Part shown: piece by piece, positions 1-7,651 of the stretch | Position numbering within the stretch: the first letter of the stretch is position 1 | How the letters are laid out: each line of letters begins with the position of its first letter | Origin: Actinomycetes bacterium | GTDB taxonomy: Bacteria; Actinomycetota; CADDZG01; JAHWKV01 | Reading direction: 5' to 3' | NCBI GenBank assembly: GCA_029263075.1 | Contig: JAJCYE010000046.1 | Coordinates: 1-46,525 of the forward strand | Length of the DNA: 46,525 nucleotides | Notes under the pieces: model-generated | What the model saw: only the letters and a program-made list of their open reading frames with translations | Told to the model about the DNA's origin: nothing | Database searches by the model: none | Position numbers and translations under genes: made by a program

Positions 1-1
1 C

Positions 2-637
2 CACGCTCATCGGGTGGTTTTGCAGGTTGCGGTCCAGGTAGTCCTGCGGGGACCCGGCCGTGAACTGAAGTTCGCCGTCGTGAAAGTTCACCGTTGCACC
101 TCGTGCATCCGCCATCTGCCGCACCGCGTCCTTGTCGTGCCACCGGATGCGGGGGTCGGGAGGCTGCTCGCCGGTGGCCGCGTTAACGAAGCGGATAAAT
201 ACCCCCACCAGCGCGTCGATGGCGCCGGACGGCAGCCAGACCGTCACGAAGGCCCGGCCATTTGGGCGCATAACTCTGACCATCTCGGCGAATGCCCGCT
301 CCGGGTCGGAGGCGAAAATCATGCCGAATACCGAGACGGCGACATCGAAGGATGCGTCGGGGAACGGGAGGCTCACCGCGTCCCCGACCACAAACGAGAT
401 GTCCAGCCCGTCCGCGTCGGCCCGGCGCCCGGCGACCTCTATCAGGCGCGGGGCTTGGTCCAGGCCGGTGACCGAGGCCCGGAACCGGGCGGCCAGTATT
501 GCGGCGTTGCCGGTCCCGCAGGCGATATCCAGCAGGGTTTCGTCCCGGTGAGGGTTGGCCATTGCGACCACCCGCTCGGAGACCGGTTCCAGTTCGGCGG
601 CCGTCAGTTCGTAGTTCCCCAGTCCCCAGTCAGCCAT
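2..637 (-). CDS. Class I SAM-dependent methyltransferase, C-terminus cut by window edge
   Basis: The minus strand is open from an ATG at 637 to the left edge of the window, giving 212 codons with no stop, so the 3' end lies outside. The translation carries the glycine-rich SAM-binding motif I (DIACGTGNAA) near residue 39, an acidic residue after strand 2 (TGLDQAP) and a motif like DASFDVAVSVFG, as in UbiE/ubiquinone-type class I methyltransferases (Methyltransf_11/25). Known members methylate small molecules such as quinones. The substrate here cannot be read from the sequence. The next gene on the same strand, the Rieske/DUF2231 protein, ends 42 bases upstream, so the two may be co-transcribed. 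Confidence 0.85.
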   Translation of the reverse strand, partial: MADWGLGNYELTAAELEPVSERVVAMANPHRDETLLDIACGTGNAAILAARFRASVTGLDQAPRLIEVAGRRADADGLDISFVVGDAVSLPFPDASFDVAVSVFGMIFASDPERAFAEMVRVMRPNGRAFVTVWLPSGAIDALVGVFIRFVNAATGEQPPDPRIRWHDKDAVRQMADARGATVNFHDGELQFTAGSPQDYLDRNLQNHPMSV

Positions 638-678
638 GGCGCGAGTATCTCACCCGGCCAGGGTCGAGGGCGACCCGA

Positions 679-1527
679 TTACCCGGCGGAACGGCGGAGT
701 TCGACCTTGCCCCCGTTTATCCGGGCGTCGAACTTCGGCTGGGGCGCGCTCGCCGGACCGTGAACCACCGTTCCGGTGCACAGGTCGAATTCGCTGGCGT
801 GCCACGGGCAGGTAACGGTCCGGCTCTCCGGGTCGACTTTCCCCTCGTTCAGTGGCCCCCCGCGGTGGCTGCAGGTGTTGGCTATCGCGCAGACCACTCC
901 CGAATTCCGGTAGACCAGGACCTCGATTTGGCCGGCCCGGGCCAGCACCGGCGAGCCCTCCGGCAGGTCTTCGTCCGCCAGCACCGGCGTCCACTGGTCC
1001 GAACCCTGGTCGAAGGCCGTCCGGTCCACGCCCGAACCGAGCCGGTAGGTCAGGTGCCCGCCGAGGAATCCGGCACCCCCCAGGACCGCGTGCGCGACCA
1101 TCGACAGAACCTTGGCCCGGTTCTGTTTGCCCCGCCGGCGGGCAAGATAAGAACCGGCGAACGTGGCCAGGGCCACCGTGTTCCCGGCGGCGTGGACCAT
1201 TCCGACCCGGCGTTCTTCGCCTGTGGTATCGGCCCAGTCGGCGATCCCGGACAGGGCAGTGGGGACCGCGGCCACGATCCCGAGCCCGGTCAAGACCTCG
1301 GCGGACTTGTGGTGGCGTTTCCCGATCAGATCCAGGGCCCCGGCGGCCGCCCAGCAGCCGATTGCCACGTCGGTGAGGACCGGGTGGAGCGGGTGGCCCA
1401 GCCACTTGCCGGTCAGGGTGTCCTTCACCGGGCCTTGGGGAATCATCTTGGAGGCGGCATCGGCTCCCGGGACCGCCACCCGGTCCAGAATCTGCGCTTG
1501 TTCAATGCTCTTCAGGATGCCCGGCAT
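679..1527 (-). CDS. Rieske [2Fe-2S] protein with N-terminal DUF2231 membrane domain
   Basis: A 282-residue protein. I chose the ATG at 1527 because a strong ribosome site (AAGGAGGA) lies 5-6 bases upstream; the frame stays open further back, but without support. The N-terminal half has the DUF2231 signature (GHPLHPVLTDVAIGCW) and several hydrophobic helices. The C-terminal third is a Rieske domain with cluster-binding motifs CSHRGG and CPWHASEF, giving the two Cys and two His ligands. It is probably a membrane-anchored electron carrier. The fusion is known in actinobacteria, but the redox partner is not established. The gene is divergent from the SnoaL-like gene at 1679. Confidence 0.88.
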   Translation of the reverse strand: MPGILKSIEQAQILDRVAVPGADAASKMIPQGPVKDTLTGKWLGHPLHPVLTDVAIGCWAAAGALDLIGKRHHKSAEVLTGLGIVAAVPTALSGIADWADTTGEERRVGMVHAAGNTVALATFAGSYLARRRGKQNRAKVLSMVAHAVLGGAGFLGGHLTYRLGSGVDRTAFDQGSDQWTPVLADEDLPEGSPVLARAGQIEVLVYRNSGVVCAIANTCSHRGGPLNEGKVDPESRTVTCPWHASEFDLCTGTVVHGPASAPQPKFDARINGGKVELRRSAG

Positions 1528-1640
1528 GCAGTCCTCCTTCGGATCGATCGGTTGGTTGAGTGGCTTATCTACCCGCCGTCGCTTGAGGAGTAACCGGTTC
1601 CGACCGGCGGGCGGGGGACCGGTCTCGCAGTGGGGCCTGT

Positions 1641-1650
1641 CTTGCGCAAG
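1641..1650. promoter_or_regulatory. Short perfect palindrome in divergent intergenic region
   Basis: CTTGCGCAAG is a perfect 10-base palindrome in the 151-base gap between the divergently transcribed Rieske/DUF2231 gene and the SnoaL-like gene. It could be a dimeric regulator half-site, but a 10-base palindrome can also occur by chance in GC-rich DNA. Confidence 0.25.
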
Positions 1651-1678
1651 AATCAGCCGGGGGCGAGGAGGAGTCGGA

Positions 1679-2062
1679 GTGAACGAACAAACCGAGAGCA
1701 ACAAACAACTTTTGCAGCGGCTGACCAGGATCATCGTCGAGGGGGATCTGGATGACCTGGCGGAGCACCCCGGTTATTACGAAACCCGCCGGCGAATCCC
1801 GGCCTTGAGGAGCGGATTCCCCGACCTGAAGGTCACCTTCGAAAGTCAGGTCGCCGAGGGGGAACTTGTATGCACCCACGCTTGGTTCTCCGGGACCCAC
1901 AGCGCACAGTGGATGGGTATACCGGCCACCGGCAAGCAGGTCCGGTTCCAGAACGTCTCCATCGACCGGGTGGTCGGCGGCAAGGTGGTCCAGCACAACG
2001 CGGAGTCCGGGTGGCTTTCGCTCTTGATGGCCCTGGAAGTCCTGCCGCTCGGCGACCGCTGA
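1679..2062 (+). CDS. SnoaL-like / ester cyclase-family protein
   Basis: A 127-residue protein starting at GTG 1679, preceded by GGAGGAG at about 1666-1672. The open frame extends far upstream, but that part is the antisense of the Rieske gene. The sequence fits the SnoaL-like polyketide-cyclase/ester-cyclase fold: an N-terminal helix, a segment around FPDLKVTFESQVAEGELV, then HAWFSGTHSAQWMGIPATGK, and a C-terminal strand with a conserved W. Members form alpha+beta cones binding small hydrophobic ligands. Many are not catalytic cyclases, so no substrate is proposed. No operon partner is evident. Confidence 0.75.
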   Translation: MNEQTESNKQLLQRLTRIIVEGDLDDLAEHPGYYETRRRIPALRSGFPDLKVTFESQVAEGELVCTHAWFSGTHSAQWMGIPATGKQVRFQNVSIDRVVGGKVVQHNAESGWLSLLMALEVLPLGDR

Positions 2063-2307
2063 CCCCCGGTGGCGGTTTGCTTCCTGCGCCGGCCGGGGCT
2101 GCCGGTTTGGTGTTGTAGGGCGCAGGCGGCGGGGACCAACCTGCGCCTGGTTGAGTTGGGCGGCCGGGGCCAGGAACATCGACCGCTCCCGCTCCGAGGA
2201 CGAGGCGTAGGGGTTCTCGCGGCGAGCGAATAAATCCAGGGGGTTACTAGGATCGGAGCAGGGGTGCGGCCCGTCGGCCGCGGCCAATCGATCTTGGAGG
2301 TGCTCAA

Positions 2308-2592
2308 ATGCCCAAGGCAATCTGGAACGGCAAAGTCCTGGCTCAAAGCGACAACTGTGTGGAGGTGGAGGGGAATCAGTACTTTCCCAAAGAAGCGGTA
2401 GACCAGAAGTATCTGCGTTCGAGTGAGAAGCACACCGTGTGTAGCTGGAAGGGTACGGCGAGCTACTACGACGTGGTCGTCGGGCGAAAGGTCAATGCCG
2501 AAGCCGCCTGGTACTACCCCGAGCCGAAGGCCGGCGCCGAGCAGGTCAAGGACCGTATCGCGTTCTGGAGGGGCGTTTCAGTGGAGGGGTAG
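2308..2592 (+). CDS. DUF427 family protein
   Basis: A 94-residue protein with a clean ribosome site (GGAGGTG) about 8 bases before ATG 2308. It matches the compact DUF427 beta fold: an N-terminal AIWNGKVLAQSDN, a central VEVEGNQYFPKEAV, then CSWKGTASYYDVVV and a C-terminal AAWYYPEP. The C-S-W-K-G-x-A-x-Y-Y-x-V motif is the family signature. The biochemical function of the family is unknown. A second, longer DUF427 protein lies at 33233-33733. The 245 bases upstream (2063-2307) hold no gene that I can support. Confidence 0.85.
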   Translation: MPKAIWNGKVLAQSDNCVEVEGNQYFPKEAVDQKYLRSSEKHTVCSWKGTASYYDVVVGRKVNAEAAWYYPEPKAGAEQVKDRIAFWRGVSVEG

Positions 2593-2632
2593 CAACACAA
2601 AGGGGCGCCGGCAGGCGCCCTTTTGTGTTGCT
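2591..2632. terminator. Bidirectional intrinsic terminator
   Basis: An inverted repeat of 19 bases per arm (2591-2609 and 2614-2632) with a 4-base loop and a single G-T/C-A position. It has an A-rich left flank and T-rich right flank within the stem (ACACAAA / TTTTGTGT). It sits between the convergent DUF427 gene and the VOC gene, so it can stop transcription from both sides. Confidence 0.9.
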
Positions 2633-2641
2633 ACTTTCGGA

Positions 2642-3418
2642 TCAGCCCCGGGGGGCGGGTTTGATGATGTTGAACCAGGCTCCGTTGGAGTCCATCACTG
2701 CGGCCAGGCGGCCTGGAGGCATGTCGGTGGGCCCCATCAGGACCCGCCCGCCCAATTCGGTGATCTTGGCGACGGCGGCGTCCGCGTCGTCGACTTCAAA
2801 GTAGACCGACCAGTTGGAGGGGACCTCGGCAGGCACGTTCGGGGGCATGGCCATCATGCCGGCGATCATCTTGTCGCCCAGCTTGAACCCGATGTACCCG
2901 CCCGGGGTATCCGCAGGTCCGTGGCTTTGGGAGGTCCACCCGAAGACCGCGGTATAAAAGGCCGCCGCGGCGTCCGTGTCCGTGGTCATCAGCTCGTACC
3001 AGCAGACTGCGCCAGACTCGTTGCGGATCTGGGCGCCCTTGTGGTTCCCGGGCTGCCAGACGCCGATTACTGCGCCGGTTGGGTCGACGAAGACCGCCAT
3101 GGTGCCGTACTCGGAGATTTTCATAGGCGCCACCATGACCTGACCGCCGTTGGCGGTAACCAGGTCGGCCACGGCGCCGGCGTCGTCGACGTTGATGTAG
3201 GTGCTCCAGACCGGTGGGACACCCGGGGCCATCTGGGGGCTGATGCCGCCGACCATCTTGCCGTTCAGCAAGCAGTTACGGTAGCCGCCCATGGTTTGGT
3301 CCCCCTCGGGGCAGTCCCAGCCGAATAGCGCGGAGTAGAACTCCACCGCTTTGGCGTCGTCGTTGGAAGATTGGTCCTGCCACGATGGTTCGCCGTGCTG
3401 GTAGCTCGTCTGTTCCAT
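2642..3418 (-). CDS. VOC (glyoxalase/bleomycin-resistance) family protein, two domains
   Basis: A 258-residue protein with AGGAGG about 6 bases before ATG 3418. It contains two tandem vicinal-oxygen-chelate modules. The first starts at HGEPSWQDQSSNDDAKAVEFYSAL and ends near GAVIGVWQPG; the second starts at GAVCWYELMTTDTDAAAAFY and ends near GAWFNIIKPA. Both have the typical FY..LFGW segment and a strand with TYINVDD or SVYFEVDD. Such two-module proteins (27 kDa antigen Cfp30B-like) are common in actinobacteria, and their substrates are mostly unknown. The gene appears monocistronic. Confidence 0.88.
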   Translation of the reverse strand: MEQTSYQHGEPSWQDQSSNDDAKAVEFYSALFGWDCPEGDQTMGGYRNCLLNGKMVGGISPQMAPGVPPVWSTYINVDDAGAVADLVTANGGQVMVAPMKISEYGTMAVFVDPTGAVIGVWQPGNHKGAQIRNESGAVCWYELMTTDTDAAAAFYTAVFGWTSQSHGPADTPGGYIGFKLGDKMIAGMMAMPPNVPAEVPSNWSVYFEVDDADAAVAKITELGGRVLMGPTDMPPGRLAAVMDSNGAWFNIIKPAPRG

Positions 3419-3489
3419 GTTCTCCTCCTGTACTGCTGGTGGCTTGGTGGATAAATCGACGTTGAATCAAAAATCGAAATCGGTGGGTT

Positions 3490-5265
3490 TCACCCGGCGC
3501 CCCTGACGTAGATCAGGGAGGCCGACGGTACATCCTCCATCAGCTGGCGGGCCAACTCGGATTCGTAGGTTGTGACCACCACCTGGCGGAGCCCGCCGGT
3601 GTGCGACGCCCGGGCCAGGGTACCCGCCACCACCCGGCGGAGGCGCGGGTCCAGGTGTTCCAGGGGCTCATCCAGCCATACGAAGGGAGCGTTGGTGGAG
3701 GCGCCGGTGATCAGCAGACGGGTCAAAAGCAGCGCCCAGACCTTCTCGCCGCCACTCAGCGAAGTGAATGGAAGGACCCGGCTCCCGATCTGTCGGGTGA
3801 CCTCTCCCTGGGGACTGAGACGCAGGCCTTCGGCACCGAAGATCAGTTTCCACCGCCGCCCGACCTCGGTGACCAACGGCTCGATCTGTTCTTTGGTGAT
3901 GGCGTCGGCGGTGGCGCGGAAGGCATCCCCGGCCGCCCGGCCCACCGCCTCCTGCCGGATCAGGCCCAGAATTGCGGCGTTTTGCCTTTCCGCTTCCACC
4001 AGGTCGCCGATCCGTGCTTCGGTGACCCTGCGGCCGGCCGAGAGTTCGGCCATCAGCTGATCCAGATCTTGGACCCGGGTCCGGGCCTGTTCGTATTCAT
4101 TGCGGACCGGATCCAACGCCTCCGGACCGATCTCTTCGCCCGGGGGACGGCTGGGGGCGGGCAGGGCTCTCGCCTCAACAAGAACCGTCCTCAGCGACTC
4201 CAGATCCGCCCGGCGGACCGCGGCGGCCCGCCCGGCGGCCTCCGCCTGCTCACGGAGCCGGATCAGCTGCGCCGAATGTTGCTCCAGGGCGGCGTCGGAC
4301 TCGTGTTCGCTCATGGGTCTCAGGCACGTCGGGCACGCCGCACCGGCGCCCCGGAGCGAGGCCTGTGCCTCTTCGATCATGGAGAGCTGGGCCCCGGCGG
4401 CGGCCAGTTCGGCGGCCAGGGCCAACACTTCATCGTTGATCGTCCGCTCCGCCTCCTCCAGGGCCTGGAGCAGTGCGGCCGGCGCGACCCCCGAGGGCAG
4501 GAACGATTCGGCGCTCCCGGCAATACGGGAAAGCTGGTCTTCCCGCTCGGCCATGGCAATGCGGTAGCGGTCCCACTCATCGGCTTGCCGGCGCTTCTCG
4601 TCGGCCGAGGCCAGTGCCTGGAGCGCCTCGCTGCGCTCCCGTGCGGTGGTGACCAGCTGTTCGTCGACCCACGCCGCCGCTGCCGACAACTTCTCGGATT
4701 CCGCTTTGTCCGTCTTCTGTCCGGCCTTCATCTTGCGGGCGGCGGAGGCGGACTCGGCGACCAGCGCGTCGGCGGATGCGGCTGCCTCCAGCAGGGGGGT
4801 CACCCCAAAAACGCTCGCCAGGTGTTCGCGTAGCTGGAACTCGCCTTGGGCGCTCTCCAGGGAACCGCCGTGGGCCAAAAAGGTCAGGCGGGCCAGCACC
4901 AGCGGGTCCCCCCCGAGTTCGCCGGCCATCAAAGAACGGAGTTCGGCCTGGTCGGCAATCACCGTTTCGCCGAGCCGGGCCTCGAGCGTCGACCGGCCCT
5001 TGCGGTTGACCGTGCGCGAGATGGTTATGTTGCCCGACATCGGGAGCCTGAGGACCACCTCAACCGAAGCCGTATCCGAGTCGCCCCGGATCTCCTCGCC
5101 TGCGTTGACGCCCGAGGCGTCGCCGAACACGCCCCAGGCGGCAGCAAGGATGAGTGAGGTTTTGCCCACCCCGTTGGATGCCACGATGAATGTGGTCCCC
5201 GGGCCGAGTTCCAGGTCCAGGTCCTCGTAGGCCCGCCAGTTGCGGAGCCGCAGTTGAAGGATCAT
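3490..5265 (-). CDS. Rad50/SbcC-like SMC-family ATPase with CxxC hook
   Basis: A 591-residue ABC-type ATPase of the Rad50/RecF/SMC class. Visible motifs are Walker A ASNGVGKTS (residues 29-37), a central coiled-coil rich in Ala/Glu/Arg split by a zinc-hook-like CPTC at 311-314, the signature LSGGEK at 503-508, and Walker B FVWLDEP at 528-534 followed by the D-loop. It is much shorter than typical SbcC/Rad50 (about 1000 residues), so the coiled-coil arms are short. Around residues 126-137 (RLTFLAHGGSLE) the expected Q-loop Gln seems to be His. No Mre11/SbcD nuclease is adjacent. The start overlaps the previous gene by 4 bases (ATGA). It probably acts on DNA ends or DNA structure; the role is inferred. 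Confidence 0.88.
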   Translation of the reverse strand: MILQLRLRNWRAYEDLDLELGPGTTFIVASNGVGKTSLILAAAWGVFGDASGVNAGEEIRGDSDTASVEVVLRLPMSGNITISRTVNRKGRSTLEARLGETVIADQAELRSLMAGELGGDPLVLARLTFLAHGGSLESAQGEFQLREHLASVFGVTPLLEAAASADALVAESASAARKMKAGQKTDKAESEKLSAAAAWVDEQLVTTARERSEALQALASADEKRRQADEWDRYRIAMAEREDQLSRIAGSAESFLPSGVAPAALLQALEEAERTINDEVLALAAELAAAGAQLSMIEEAQASLRGAGAACPTCLRPMSEHESDAALEQHSAQLIRLREQAEAAGRAAAVRRADLESLRTVLVEARALPAPSRPPGEEIGPEALDPVRNEYEQARTRVQDLDQLMAELSAGRRVTEARIGDLVEAERQNAAILGLIRQEAVGRAAGDAFRATADAITKEQIEPLVTEVGRRWKLIFGAEGLRLSPQGEVTRQIGSRVLPFTSLSGGEKVWALLLTRLLITGASTNAPFVWLDEPLEHLDPRLRRVVAGTLARASHTGGLRQVVVTTYESELARQLMEDVPSASLIYVRGAG

Positions 5266-6176
5266 GATGCGCCGGCCAACTTCCGCAGCCGCAGGGCAAC
5301 TTCCCCGGCGGTTTGGCGGCCCTCGTAAAGGGCGATGGCCATCTCCGCCAGGGCTTGTGCCTCCTTTTCGCCCAGAGCGCTCAATACCTCTTTTTTCGGG
5401 TAGCGGGCCCGGGCACCCAGGGCCTTTTGGATGCCGACGGCTCCGGCGGCGGCTTGGGCGGCCAGCGCGGTGACGTCGAGCGCCTGGGCGGTGCCCGTTT
5501 CAAAGCGGGGGAGGGCTTCCCAGGCGGGGATCAGCTCTGTGATGTAGGCGGCGACCGCCTCTCCCACCGGCTGAATCGGCCGGCGATACCGGCGCGCCGT
5601 CACCCCGCCGGCTGGTACCTCGATGACCGGCGCGCAGTCCTGCGGTTCCAACAGCAGGCAGTTGAGATCGGCGCATACCAGGCATATCGCAGCAGTCTCC
5701 GAGAACGCCCGAAAGACCCGGTCCAGGCTCACCAGGTGTGAGGTGTCCTGCTCCAGATCCGCCGCGGCCGGGGCGTCGATTCTCCAGACCCTCACCCGCC
5801 CTCCGGTCGTTCCGACGGTCCAGCTTGCCGCCACCGGGAGATCCGGCAGCGCAAAACCGGAAGGGGCTCCATCGATGTCAACCGGGGTTCCCGGTGGGAG
5901 CCACTCGGCCAACTGGGTCAGTACGGCTCGATCGAGCCCTGAGGCGGCCTCCAGGTGGTGCGACGCGGACCGGGTCGCCGTCCCGGCCGTGATCTCGGTG
6001 GGGTGGGCGCTCCGCAGAGCGACGCCTTCGGTCCGGTCGAGCATTGCGACTATCTGCTCGACCTTGTGACGAACTTCGTCCGGGAGGTCCGCGAATTCGG
6101 GAGCCGGGCCGCCCAGTTCGGCGTACTCCAGATACCGGGCAACCGCTTGCTGGACCAGATCTTCTGTCTCGCTCAT
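5262..6176 (-). CDS. Unrecognised protein in sigma/SMC-like operon
   Basis: A 304-residue protein that I do not recognise. The N-terminus (VARYLEYAELGGPAPEFADLPDEVR) looks like the start of other actinobacterial conserved proteins of unknown role. The middle has predicted strands (VAASWTVGTTGGRVRVWRID) and a hydrophobic ETAAICLVCADLNCLLL. The C-terminus is helical and Ala-rich, with KKEVLSALGEKEAQALAEMAI. There is no signal peptide, membrane helix or nuclease motif. Both ends overlap the neighbouring genes by ATGA (5262-5265 and 6173-6176), so it is translationally coupled to the sigma-like protein and to the ATPase and probably works with them. It could be an ATPase partner or an adaptor or regulator of the sigma-like protein. 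Confidence 0.8.
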   Translation of the reverse strand: MSETEDLVQQAVARYLEYAELGGPAPEFADLPDEVRHKVEQIVAMLDRTEGVALRSAHPTEITAGTATRSASHHLEAASGLDRAVLTQLAEWLPPGTPVDIDGAPSGFALPDLPVAASWTVGTTGGRVRVWRIDAPAAADLEQDTSHLVSLDRVFRAFSETAAICLVCADLNCLLLEPQDCAPVIEVPAGGVTARRYRRPIQPVGEAVAAYITELIPAWEALPRFETGTAQALDVTALAAQAAAGAVGIQKALGARARYPKKEVLSALGEKEAQALAEMAIALYEGRQTAGEVALRLRKLAGAS

Positions 6177-6799
6177 CGACCCCTCTTTTCGGCGTGACCG
6201 GAGATCAATTTGGAAATGTGGTCATCCTCCAAGGTGGCCAGCGAGTTGTGGATCTTCACCACGGCGCCGGCGAGGATCTGTCCCACCCGCTGCCCTGAGA
6301 TCGGTGGGTCGAGTTCCCGGCCGACGGCGGCGCCGCTTTTGCGATCCACCCGCACGGCTAAGAACACCATCCTCTCCAGCTTGGTGAGGGAGTAGTCGAT
6401 GGCCTGGGTGATCCCCACGAGCCGCTCGGACTCAAAAAACTCGGCCTCGGCGCTGGCGGTACCGGCTTCCTGCTGGACGACAGGCATCTCGTGGCCCTCG
6501 TCGTCGGCCCGGGTGGCGTCGAGCGAGGGCCCCAACCTTTTGACCTCCGCTCGTTTGAGTGCATCGATTGCCTTGTTCCGGGCCACCCGGCAGGCGAACA
6601 CGGGGAACGGCCCGGCACATCGGAACTGCTGAGCTGCCATGGAGATCCACGCTTCATCAACAACGCTCCAGGGGTCCGTTCCGGCGACGACTTCCCGATC
6701 ACCCCTCCAGACACGTTGAACCGAGGCCCACATAAGGCGCCTCAGTCTTTCGTACTCCGTCCGGTCCACCCCTTCGGGCAGGCTAAGGGCGTCGCGCAA
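6173..6799 (-). CDS. ECF-type sigma-factor-like protein
   Basis: A 208-residue protein starting at TTG 6799, with AAAGGTG placed 6-7 bases upstream. Residues about 40-95 resemble sigma region 2 (WSVVDEAWISMAAQQF, then VFACRVARNKAIDALKRAE, comparable to the region 2.4 R-N-x-A-I-D motif). Residues about 140-195 resemble region 4 (LTKLERMVFLAVRVDRKSG, GQRVGQILAGAVVKIHNSL). The linker is acidic. The match is divergent, so it may be a true ECF sigma factor or a sigma-derived DNA-binding protein. It is the first gene of a three-gene operon with 4-base overlaps, and no anti-sigma factor with a membrane segment is visible. Confidence 0.65.
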   Translation of the reverse strand: MRDALSLPEGVDRTEYERLRRLMWASVQRVWRGDREVVAGTDPWSVVDEAWISMAAQQFRCAGPFPVFACRVARNKAIDALKRAEVKRLGPSLDATRADDEGHEMPVVQQEAGTASAEAEFFESERLVGITQAIDYSLTKLERMVFLAVRVDRKSGAAVGRELDPPISGQRVGQILAGAVVKIHNSLATLEDDHISKLISGHAEKRGR

Positions 6800-6841
6800 T
6801 CAGTTCACCTTTGTCTGTCATCGACAGGGGGGCCGAAAGCG

Positions 6842-6870
6842 AAAGCCAGCCGCACCCTCCGGCTCGCTTT
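6842..6870. other. Stem-loop in leader of the sigma-like operon
   Basis: Arms 6842-6852 and 6860-6870 pair over 11 bases with one mismatch around a 7-base loop, followed on the plus strand by TTTTAATC. It lies 43 bases upstream of the TTG start of the sigma-like gene, so it would be part of that transcript's 5' leader. It could also be a weak plus-strand terminator. Confidence 0.4.
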
Positions 6871-6950
6871 TAATCTCGTTTGTTCCCTGAAGACTCGCCG
6901 AACTGCGGCTTCGCCACAAGCGGCAGAGGCCGTTCGTTATCAAAGAATCA

Positions 6951-6976
6951 CTCTACCGAACTCGGATGACCGTTCC
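6951..6976 (-). promoter_or_regulatory. Possible ECF-type promoter for sigma/unknown/SMC-like operon
   Basis: Read on the minus strand, GGGAAC (around 6976-6971) is followed about 15-16 bases later by GGTAGAG (around 6957-6951). This resembles the GGAAC-N16-GTT layout of ECF promoters and would fit autoregulation by the first gene product. The -10 part is imperfect, so this is only a candidate. Confidence 0.25.
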
Positions 6977-7039
6977 CGGCGTCTGTCCGCGCCTGCCTCC
7001 GTTACTCTGAGTGCCCAGCGGATGAGTCAGGAGGGTTGA

Positions 7040-7651
7040 TTGGCCGACTTCGTGTCCCGTGGTTTCGGCGGCGGACGACGGGCGCCCGAACACCTGGCCA
7101 AACGGATGCCCCCCGGTCAGTACTACGAGAAGGGGTTCCCGGTCCTGACCGCCGGGCCTACCCCCAGGGTTGATCTCGCGAGCTGGACGTTCAAGGTGGA
7201 AGGAAAGGTTGTGAGCCCCGGGGAGTGGTCATGGGAACAGGTCGCCGGCCTGGGCTTAGAGCAGATCCCATGTGACATCCACTGCGTCACCAAGTGGTCG
7301 AAGCTGGATACCAGCTTCGGAGGCGTTTCGCTCGACCGGTTTTGGGACCGGGTCGAGCCCCGTGGAGGGTTCGCCGTGGCCCGGTCGACCGGGGGCTACA
7401 CCACCAATCTCCCCATGGAGGACCTTACCGGAGGCAAGGCGTGGCTGGTCTGGGAACACGAGGGCACACCGCTGACGCCCGACCACGGGGGTCCGGTGCG
7501 CCTGTTGGTTCCCCACCTCTACCTCTGGAAGAGCGCCAAGTGGATCTCACAGATCCGGGTCCTTGCCGACGATTACCCGGGGTTTTGGGAGGCCAACGGC
7601 TACCACAACCGGGGCGACCCCTGGCGGGAGCAGCGATATTGGAACGACTGA
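7040..7651 (+). CDS. Sulfite oxidase-like molybdopterin-dependent oxidoreductase
   Basis: A 203-residue protein starting at TTG 7040 after GGAGGG. It is the compact single-domain form of the sulfite-oxidase/YedY fold, with the molybdenum-ligand cysteine in DIHCVTKWS (Cys82), the conserved W-S, the pterin-binding GGYTTNLPMEDL, and DHGGPVRLLVPHLYLWKSAKW. It lacks the dimerisation domain and a signal peptide, so it is probably cytoplasmic. The next gene, a flavin reductase, overlaps it by 13 bases, suggesting the pair form an electron-transfer couple; such pairs are common in actinobacteria. The substrate is unknown. Confidence 0.9.
   Translation: MADFVSRGFGGGRRAPEHLAKRMPPGQYYEKGFPVLTAGPTPRVDLASWTFKVEGKVVSPGEWSWEQVAGLGLEQIPCDIHCVTKWSKLDTSFGGVSLDRFWDRVEPRGGFAVARSTGGYTTNLPMEDLTGGKAWLVWEHEGTPLTPDHGGPVRLLVPHLYLWKSAKWISQIRVLADDYPGFWEANGYHNRGDPWREQRYWND

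Noticed and set aside
3601-4833. A 410-codon plus-strand frame opposite the Rad50-like ATPase
   Set aside because: It is a shadow of the ATPase gene, without a ribosome site or domain.
5262-6176. Mre11/SbcD nuclease as partner of the Rad50-like ATPase
   Set aside because: The adjacent protein lacks the metallophosphatase motifs (D-x-H, G-D, G-N-H), so it is not an Mre11 homologue.
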